A stretch of 17,666 bases of DNA from Accumulibacter sp032229525 (GTDB taxonomy: Bacteria > Pseudomonadota > Gammaproteobacteria > Burkholderiales > Rhodocyclaceae), in NCBI RefSeq assembly GCF_032229525.1, contig NZ_JAVTWB010000037.1, positions 1-17,666 on the forward strand, written 5' to 3'. A program made the position numbers and the translations under genes. The notes beneath the pieces are model-generated. The model ran no database searches. It worked only from the letters and a program-made list of their open reading frames with translations, and was not told where the DNA came from. Positions 13,577 to 17,666 of the stretch are shown here, in pieces; position 1 is the first letter of the stretch; each line of letters starts with the position of its first letter.

Positions 13577-13873
13577 TTACTTCTTCATTGCGTCCTTGGC
13601 AGCATCGGTAGCGCCCTGGGCAGCAGCGCCAGCAGCTTCCTTGGCAGCGTCCGTCATCGGCTTGCTGGCATCGGCCGGAGCAGCAGCGTCCGCCGGCTTG
13701 GCGGCATCGGCCGGAGCGGCGGTGGGCGCAGCAGCGGGTTCAGCAGCCGGAGCAGCGGCAGGCGCAGCGACCGGGGCGGGCTCAGGTGCAGCCATCGGCT
13801 TGGCTTCTTCTTTTTTGCCGCAGGCGGTCACGGCAAGCGCGAGCAGCGCAGCAACGAGCAGGGAGTGTTTCAT
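13577..13873 (-). CDS. Small Ala/Pro-rich lipoprotein of unknown function
   Basis: I do not recognise a family. The protein has 98 residues. A clean lipoprotein signal peptide MKHSLLVAALLALAVTAC (lipidated Cys 18) is followed by a charged GKKEEAKP and then a low-complexity tail built from AAP, PAAE and ADAAKP units. It ends in an amphipathic helix-like segment with DAAKEAAGAAAQGATDAAKD. This looks like an extended periplasmic spacer with a helical tip, perhaps peptidoglycan- or protein-binding, but that is a guess. The ATG at 13873 is preferred over one 21 nt upstream because AAGGAAC lies about 6 nt before it and the signal peptide starts there. It is a single gene ending at the bidirectional terminator. 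Confidence 0.75.
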   Translation of the reverse strand: MKHSLLVAALLALAVTACGKKEEAKPMAAPEPAPVAAPAAAPAAEPAAAPTAAPADAAKPADAAAPADASKPMTDAAKEAAGAAAQGATDAAKDAMKK

Positions 13874-14106
13874 ATTGAGGTTCCTTATCGACATTGAAAT
13901 GACTACAACGAGCTAGGCGCTCATTGGTTGACCGGAAAGCACATTGATCAACGCGTTATTTTAACATTGGTTTTCGCGGTCGATGCGGCATAATTTGTGC
14001 ACTGCGGTATCGGTCGTCCGGGCGGTTGTCGCTCGGCGACGGCGGTGAGCGAGGTTGACGGACGGTCGCGGCGGGTAGGCGATCAAGAGGGTTGCGAAGA
14101 GCTCTG

Positions 14107-14124
14107 CGGCGATCTCCATCTCCA
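14107..14124 (+). repeat. 18-bp direct repeat, left side of gap
   Basis: CGGCGATCTCCATCTCCA directly abuts the run of N and is identical to the first 18 bases after it (14225-14242). Inside it CTCCAT-like hexamers begin a short tandem pattern. Confidence 0.9.
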
Positions 14125-14224
14125 NNNNNNNNNNNNNNNNNNNNNNNNNNNNNNNNNNNNNNNNNNNNNNNNNNNNNNNNNNNNNNNNNNNNNNNNNNNN
14201 NNNNNNNNNNNNNNNNNNNNNNNN
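14125..14224. other. Assembly gap of exactly 100 N
   Basis: A round 100-base N run is the common placeholder for a scaffold gap of unknown size. Identical 18-bp sequence on both sides suggests either that the two contigs overlap, with no real missing sequence, or that a tandem repeat collapsed here. Confidence 0.97.
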
Positions 14225-14242
14225 CGGCGATCTCCATCTCCA
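14225..14242 (+). repeat. 18-bp direct repeat, right side of gap
   Basis: This is the second copy of the 18-bp sequence that ends the left contig. It continues into CTGCTGCTGCC, so the right contig extends the microrepeat-like stretch. Confidence 0.9.
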
Positions 14243-14358
14243 TCTGCTGCTGCCAGGGGGCGTACCACTTTCCCTGAAACCGCCTGGGCGGCGTCCGAGC
14301 CACCGCTTTACTGGCCGGCTGCGGGGAGGCCGGCGATGGTTACCAGCGGGGCAGGTGT

Positions 14359-14706
14359 TTAGTCGAGGGCCAAGCCTCGGCGCAAGACGAGCGGGTCTAT
14401 CCAGCCGAGAGAGTAGGCGAAAAGCAGGATGATCAAGCCGACAAGCAGTACGCTTCCCAAGCCACCAATGATGACGTGGTCGGAGAAAGCCCGTCGCGCC
14501 CAACCTCTCAAACCGAGGTAGTCGGCAAAGGACAAGTGGTGGCCGGTTGCGCCAGCATCGCCGTCGTCGGCTTTGTCGATGAATCGCGCGTCACAGCACT
14601 TGCAGCGGTAGGGGGCCTGGCCCTTCAGACGAAGTGCCAAACCTTCCTTTGGGCCTTGACGCCGCGAACGGCGTACGTCATGCGAAAGACAGTTAGGGCA
14701 GCTCAT
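14359..14706 (-). CDS. Small zinc-ribbon membrane protein
   Basis: Protein of 115 residues. The N-terminus MSCPNC gives a first CxxC (C3, C6). A basic stretch (DVRRSRRQGPKE) leads to RCKCCDARF, with C35 and C38 as the second CxxC pair and C37 as an extra Cys. A single hydrophobic span (about 79-101, VIIGGLGSVLLVGLIILLFAYSL) follows and ends near IDPLVLRR. Zinc-ribbon plus one transmembrane helix suggests a small membrane-bound sensor or assembly factor, with the ribbon probably cytoplasmic. The function is unknown to me. The ATG at 14706 is chosen; a TTG 9 nt upstream is in frame but too close to the GGAG sequence, which sits 11 nt before the ATG. There is no operon partner on this strand within 500 bp. 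Confidence 0.75.
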   Translation of the reverse strand: MSCPNCLSHDVRRSRRQGPKEGLALRLKGQAPYRCKCCDARFIDKADDGDAGATGHHLSFADYLGLRGWARRAFSDHVIIGGLGSVLLVGLIILLFAYSLGWIDPLVLRRGLALD

Positions 14707-14975
14707 GACAGGCAAGGCTCCAATGGGTGATCAGGCGGCGAGGCGACTATTGCTGATGGGTTGGCGAGCGACGCACGACATGAGGACCATACTACCGTCT
14801 GCGCTGGAAAAAAATGTGTGCGGTTTGTCACGGAAGCTGCCAGTTTCTCGGGATCGCTGTGGACGATTTGTTGCTGACCGACGGGCCCCTCCGGCGCGCG
14901 GCCGCCCGGGACGCCGCTGACCACTGACCACTCCCCCCGGCAGGCATGGAGTTCGCCGGTGCTACACTCGGCGGC
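14707..14975. other. Non-coding spacer between two divergent small genes
   Basis: About 270 bp with no supported gene. The sequence is mixed, with an A-run (14809-14815) and a GC-rich part from about 14880. A 7-bp unit TGACCAC is repeated twice in tandem at 14918-14931. No promoter stands out clearly. Confidence 0.4.
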
Positions 14976-15380
14976 ATGCACGCGCCATCGCTCCTTGCTG
15001 CCGTGATCGCCTTGACGGCCGTCGAATCCACTGCGGGGGATTTTGTCGTCCGCGGCGACGTGATCTTGGGCTCCCGGTTTTCGCCCTATGGCGCTGCGTT
15101 TCCGCCGACCATCGTCTATGACCCGTTGTGGGCCTGTCTGTCCCCCCTGAGTTGCGCGGACTACGAACAACTGCGACGTTTCCTCGATCGTTACGAGCGC
15201 AACTACGGCAATCGCTTCACGGTGGACCCGCCGGCATTCCAGCCGCAGCCACCACGGCGCGACGTGCCACCGACGCCGGCAGCACACATTCAGCCGCGCT
15301 ACCGTGATGCGAGCCAGATTCGGCCCGAGTTCCGGCAGGCCGAACCACGCCTCGATCCGAGTTCGGGGACCGGCAAGTAG
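14976..15380 (+). CDS. Exported protein of unknown function with Pro/Arg-rich tail
   Basis: I do not recognise a family. The protein has 134 residues from the ATG at 14976. A hydrophobic N-terminus, LLAAVIALTAVESTAG, resembles a signal peptide but lacks the usual basic residues at its start. The mature part has two Cys close together (WACLSPLSC), which could form a disulfide. A charged stretch, YEQLRRFLDRYERNYGNRF, is likely helical, followed by a Pro/Gln/Arg-rich tail (FQPQPPRRDVPPTP). An in-frame ATG at 14946 would add 10 residues; neither has a good ribosome site. Just before 14976 the sequence GCTACACT could be a -10 box, in which case the mRNA would be nearly leaderless. The coding call rests on the signal peptide, the intact frame and codon-like composition. 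Confidence 0.6.
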   Translation: MHAPSLLAAVIALTAVESTAGDFVVRGDVILGSRFSPYGAAFPPTIVYDPLWACLSPLSCADYEQLRRFLDRYERNYGNRFTVDPPAFQPQPPRRDVPPTPAAHIQPRYRDASQIRPEFRQAEPRLDPSSGTGK

Positions 15381-15393
15381 TGAAGTAGGCAAC

Positions 15394-15411
15394 GCCGCTG
15401 CAGGCAGCGGC
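15394..15411. terminator. Stem-loop between convergent genes, possible terminator
   Basis: A perfect 7-bp stem, GCCGCTG (15394-15400) with CAGCGGC (15405-15411), encloses a 4-nt loop. It lies between the stop of the exported-protein gene (plus) and the stop of the YbjQ-family gene (minus). No T tract follows on either strand, so it is only a weak terminator candidate. Confidence 0.35.
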
Positions 15412-15482
15412 TGGTCAGTTGGCCCGGCGAGCCCGTACCGCCGGCCCGCCCCGGCGCGGCAAGCCCCTCTCGGTGGGCTGCG

Positions 15483-15803
15483 CTATGCGACGACCACGGC
15501 GGTGCCGCTGGCCGACACCATCAGCATGCCGTTACTCTGGCCGAGGACCTGGTAGTCGAGGTCTACGCCGACCACCGCGTTGGCGCCCAGTTCCTCGGCG
15601 CGCTCCTGCAGTTCCCGCAGGGCGATGTCACGCGCCCGCTGCAGTTCCTTTTCGTAGGTGGCAGATCGGCCGCCGACCAGATCGCGAATTCCGGCAAACA
15701 GATCCTTGAACAGATTGGCGCCGAGGATCGCTTCGCCGGCGACGACGCCGTAGTAATGCGTGATCCGCTTGCCTTCAATGTGGTGCGTGGTGGTGACTTG
15801 CAT
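15483..15803 (-). CDS. YbjQ family protein (UPF0145, putative heavy-metal-binding domain)
   Basis: Small cytoplasmic protein of 106 residues, the usual length for this family. The N-terminal strand MQVTTTHHIEGKRITHYYGVV, the loop GEAILGANLFKDLFAGIRDLVGGRSATYEKEL and the second half ARDIALRELQERAEELGANAVVGVDLDYQVLG match the YbjQ pattern; known relatives form pentameric rings. A metal-binding role has been proposed from sequence, but function is not established. The ATG follows GGAGG (15808-15812) by 4 nt. It lies 56 bp downstream of cobT on the same strand and may be co-transcribed, although no functional link to cobalamin is evident. Confidence 0.9.
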   Translation of the reverse strand: MQVTTTHHIEGKRITHYYGVVAGEAILGANLFKDLFAGIRDLVGGRSATYEKELQRARDIALRELQERAEELGANAVVGVDLDYQVLGQSNGMLMVSASGTAVVVA

Positions 15804-15859
15804 GGGTCCTCCGGACGGGTGATGGCTCGGCGTGCTGGCGACGATTTCGCGTCAGGCGG

Positions 15860-16894
15860 TCAGCTCCGCTCGCTGACGCCGGCTGCCGCGAAGCTGGCCA
15901 TTTCGTTGACGAACGCGGCGGCGGCGCGGACCAGCGGCCAGGCCAGCGCCGCACCGGTCCCTTCGCCGAGGCGCAGCCCCAGATCGAGCAGCGGCTCGGC
16001 CTGAAAAGCGCGCAGTTGTACCAAATGCCCGGGTTCGGCCGAGCGGTGACAGAAAACGCAGTAGTCGACGATGGCCGGTGCGACATCGGCGGCAACCAGC
16101 AACGCCGAACTGACGATGAAACCATCGATCAGCAGCAGGACGCCGCGTTCGGCGGCGGCGAGCATCGCGCCGGCCATCATCGCGATCTCGAAGCCGCCGA
16201 ACTCGGCGAGCACGGTCAGTGCATCGGCATCCGGCGGCAGTGCCGCGCGGCGTGCCGCCCGCGCCAGCAAGGCCTGCTTGCGCGCCAGGCCGGCGTCGTC
16301 GAGGCCGGTGCCGCGGCCGATGCAGTCGGCCAGCGGCGTGCCGGTGAGTTGGTGGGTGAGCAGGGCGGCGGCGGCGGTGTTGCCGATCCCCATCTCGCCA
16401 AAGGCAATCACCCGGCAGCCCTGGTCGGCCAGCTGGTGGGCGATCGCTGCGCCGCGGGTCAGCGCGGCATCACGGTCGGCTTCGCTCATCGCGGCCTGTT
16501 CGAGATAGTTGTGCGTCCCGAAAGCGATCTTCGCGTCCACCAGGCCGTCGCGGGCGCCGAAGTCGTGCGCCACGCCGGCGTCGATCACCTGCAACTGCAG
16601 CCCGTTGTGGCGCGCGAAGACGTTGATCGCCGCGCCACCGGCGAGAAAGTTTTCGACCATCTGCCAGGTCACCTCCTGCGGGTAGGCCGAAACGCCGGCG
16701 CGGGCGGCGCCGTGGTCGCCGGCGAAGACCAGCAGGTGGGGGTGGTCGAGCGCAGGCACCAACGACTGCTGTACCTGGCCGATCTGCAGGGCCAGGCGTT
16801 CCAGTTGGCCGAGCGACCCGGGTGGCTTGGTTTTGCCATCGATTCTCGCCTGCAGTTCGGGGAGGGCGGCGACGGGCGGAATGGAAAATTGCAT
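15860..16894 (-). CDS. cobT: Nicotinate-nucleotide--dimethylbenzimidazole phosphoribosyltransferase
   Basis: Activates the lower ligand of cobalamin by moving phosphoribose from nicotinate mononucleotide to 5,6-dimethylbenzimidazole, giving alpha-ribazole phosphate. It has 344 residues, within the family range. Family blocks seen are IDGKTKPPGSLGQLERLA near the N-terminus, VFAGDHGAARAGVSAYPQEVT, the phosphate-binding FGEMGIGNTAAAA, and the C-terminal catalytic Glu E311 in LRLGEGTGAALA. The ATG at 16894 gives the normal MQFSIPPV start; an in-frame ATG at 16936 would extend into the divergent promoter region. GGGA and AGGA lie just upstream. It is divergent from cobU with a 65-bp spacer, and no cobalamin riboswitch fits in that space. 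Confidence 0.95.
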   Translation of the reverse strand: MQFSIPPVAALPELQARIDGKTKPPGSLGQLERLALQIGQVQQSLVPALDHPHLLVFAGDHGAARAGVSAYPQEVTWQMVENFLAGGAAINVFARHNGLQLQVIDAGVAHDFGARDGLVDAKIAFGTHNYLEQAAMSEADRDAALTRGAAIAHQLADQGCRVIAFGEMGIGNTAAAALLTHQLTGTPLADCIGRGTGLDDAGLARKQALLARAARRAALPPDADALTVLAEFGGFEIAMMAGAMLAAAERGVLLLIDGFIVSSALLVAADVAPAIVDYCVFCHRSAEPGHLVQLRAFQAEPLLDLGLRLGEGTGAALAWPLVRAAAAFVNEMASFAAAGVSERS

Positions 16895-16922
16895 GTCCTG
16901 GCGATTCCCGGCAAAGGCGCCG

Positions 16923-16928
16923 ATTATA
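16923..16928 (-). promoter_or_regulatory. Putative -10 box of cobT
   Basis: A perfect TATAAT on the minus strand lies 28 nt before the cobT ATG, in the 65-bp spacer shared with cobU. No good -35 box is found at 16-18 nt, so an activator or a weak promoter is possible. Confidence 0.4.
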
Positions 16929-16959
16929 CCTGTCACCGCGCCATGCTAATCTTCGCCGC

Positions 16960-17505
16960 ATGCGAGAATTGATCATCGGCGGTGCCCGCTCGGGCAAGAG
17001 CCTGCTGGCCGAACGCCGGGCCAGCGCGAGCGGGCTGCGGGTGGTCTACGTGGCCACGGCGCAGGCGCTCGACGGCGAAATGTCGCGCCGTATCGAACAC
17101 CATCGGGCGCGGCGTTGCGCCGACTGGGGGCTGGTCGAGGAGTCGCTCGACCTGGCTGGCGCCTTGCGTCGGCACGCGGCACCGGGGGTCTGCCTGCTGG
17201 TCGATTGCCTGACCTTGTGGCTGTCGAATCTGCTCTTTGCCGGCGACGCGGCGCACCAGGCAGAAGCCGGCGAGGCGATCTCCTGCCGCTTGTTCGACGA
17301 CGCCACGCAGGACCTGATCGACACTTTGCCGCAGCTTCCCGGGCAGATCATCCTGGTCTCGAACGAGGTCGGCTGGGGCATCGTGCCAATGGCCGCGCTG
17401 TCGCGACTGTTTGCCGACGAGCAGGGCCGGCTGAACCAGCGGGTGGCGACGCAATGCGAGCGGGTGACGCTGGTGGTCGCCGGCTTGCCGCTGGCGCTGC
17501 GCTAG
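16960..17505 (+). CDS. cobU: Adenosylcobinamide kinase / adenosylcobinamide-phosphate guanylyltransferase
   Basis: Bifunctional enzyme that phosphorylates adenosylcobinamide and then attaches GMP to form adenosyl-GDP-cobinamide, for late cobalamin synthesis and salvage. It has 181 residues, the usual length. The N-terminal P-loop is GGARSGKS (7-14), followed by VYVATAQALDGEM. The HH pair in RIEHHRARR (47-48) contains the His expected to carry GMP. LLVDCLTLWLSNLL and ILVSNEVGWGIVP are further family signatures. The ATG at 16960 starts the protein exactly at the family's M-x-x-L-I-x-G-G-A. A TAATCT box 7 nt upstream hints at a very short leader. Its stop TAG (17503-17505) lies in CTAG, shared with the stop of a possible minus-strand gene. 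Confidence 0.95.
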   Translation: MRELIIGGARSGKSLLAERRASASGLRVVYVATAQALDGEMSRRIEHHRARRCADWGLVEESLDLAGALRRHAAPGVCLLVDCLTLWLSNLLFAGDAAHQAEAGEAISCRLFDDATQDLIDTLPQLPGQIILVSNEVGWGIVPMAALSRLFADEQGRLNQRVATQCERVTLVVAGLPLALR

Positions 17506-17666
17506 TTCATCGCCGAGCTCGCCTGACCAGGAGAGAGATCGCGAACAGCGGGATCCTCGTGGCTGTCCGCCTGATCGGTGCGAATGGCTTTCCAGAGGGG
17601 TGCCGATCGGTTGATCGGATCAGGAGTGGCTGGCCTCACGTACGACCGGATGGTGTCGAACTTGCC
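17502..17666 (-). CDS. Possible C-terminal end of an unidentified minus-strand gene
   Basis: An open frame of 54 codons runs from the window edge to a TAG at 17502-17504 with no internal stop. It reads GKFDTIRSYVRPATPDPIN at its start and ends in SSAMN. Third codon positions are mostly G or C, as in neighbouring genes. I recognise no family in this short, hydrophilic tail. If real, it converges on cobU and overlaps its stop within CTAG, as rpoS and mltB do. Otherwise the last 160 bp are intergenic. Confidence 0.3.
   Translation of the reverse strand, partial: GKFDTIRSYVRPATPDPINRSAPLWKAIRTDQADSHEDPAVRDLSPGQASSAMN

Larger units (their letters stand above)
13874..14358. other. Stretch without a convincing gene, containing the scaffold gap
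   Basis: About 385 known bases plus 100 N. It holds the upstream region of the small lipoprotein gene, including TAAAAT on the minus strand (13958-13963), a CATAAT box on the plus strand (13992-13997) with TTGGTT 16 nt before it, the gap flanked by an 18-bp repeat, and a GCCGGC hairpin (14314-14319 with 14329-14334) without a T run. No reading frame here has family features. Confidence 0.5.

Noticed and set aside
14314..14334. GCCGGC hairpin as terminator of the zinc-ribbon gene
   Set aside because: A 6-bp stem is present but no T run follows on the minus strand; a GC-rich genome gives such palindromes often.
14918..14931. Tandem TGACCAC repeat
   Set aside because: Only two units of 7 bp; too short to support an iteron or mobile-element end.
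16016..16972. 318-codon plus-strand frame antisense to cobT
   Set aside because: cobT has every family motif; the plus frame is a GC-driven shadow.
17570..17624. CCTGATC...GATCAGG inverted repeat near the right edge
   Set aside because: Arms of only 7 bp separated by 41 nt in a GATC-rich stretch; no second copy in the window to suggest a repeat family.
1..17666. Mobile elements, prophage, CRISPR or defence genes
   Set aside because: No transposase, integrase, repeat-spacer pattern or defence-like domain is visible; the composition looks even across the window.

Overview
The window looks like a GC-rich betaproteobacterial chromosome fragment. The evidence is the surE-pcm-nlpD-rpoS gene order, a dapA-bamC operon and a sigma-28-driven flagellin; a Rhodocyclales relative (Accumulibacter- or Dechloromonas-like) is my best guess from gene content alone. 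A run of exactly 100 N at 14125-14224 shows it is a draft scaffold. I see no phage, insertion sequence, CRISPR array, tRNA or rRNA.

Layout: (1) 1-914, minus: the N-terminal 304 codons of a flagellin, read from a near-perfect FliA (sigma-28) promoter at 1081-1107 through a leader of about 160 nt. (2) 1185-1330, plus: a promoter-like TATAAT box followed by two strong two-part hairpins and a rho-independent terminator, ending 25 nt before surE. This is a candidate small RNA or attenuating leader and the most interesting non-coding signal here. (3) 1355-4615, plus: surE, pcm, nlpD and rpoS, packed with ATGA overlaps (stationary-phase survival, protein repair, amidase activation, general stress sigma factor). 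(4) 4612-9515, minus: moxR, a DUF58 gene, a TgpA-like transglutaminase and an MltB-like lytic transglycosylase, tightly coupled and running tail-to-tail into rpoS, where the two stop codons share CTAG. (5) 9626-10552, plus: a histone-deacetylase-family amidohydrolase, divergent from moxR.

(6) 10701-13510, plus: dapA, bamC and a WalJ/YycJ-type metallo-beta-lactamase-fold gene in one operon, closed by a bidirectional terminator at 13533-13561. (7) 13577-15803: small accessory genes. These are an Ala/Pro-rich lipoprotein (minus), a mostly non-coding stretch with the scaffold gap, a zinc-ribbon membrane protein (minus), an unrecognised exported protein (plus) and a YbjQ-family protein (minus). 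(8) 15860-17505: cobT (minus) and cobU (plus), divergent over 65 bp, for late cobalamin assembly or salvage. (9) The last 160 bp hold an open minus-strand frame that may be the C-terminus of a further gene.

How it fits together: much of the window concerns the cell envelope (NlpD amidase activator, MltB, TgpA/DUF58/MoxR, the BamC outer-membrane assembly lipoprotein, and DapA, which makes a precursor of diaminopimelate and lysine) and stationary-phase adaptation (SurE, Pcm, RpoS). The coding genes are mostly recognisable families. The less explained items are the structured RNA before surE, the 3' overlap of the envelope operon with rpoS, the suspicious scaffold gap, and three small unrecognised genes around it.
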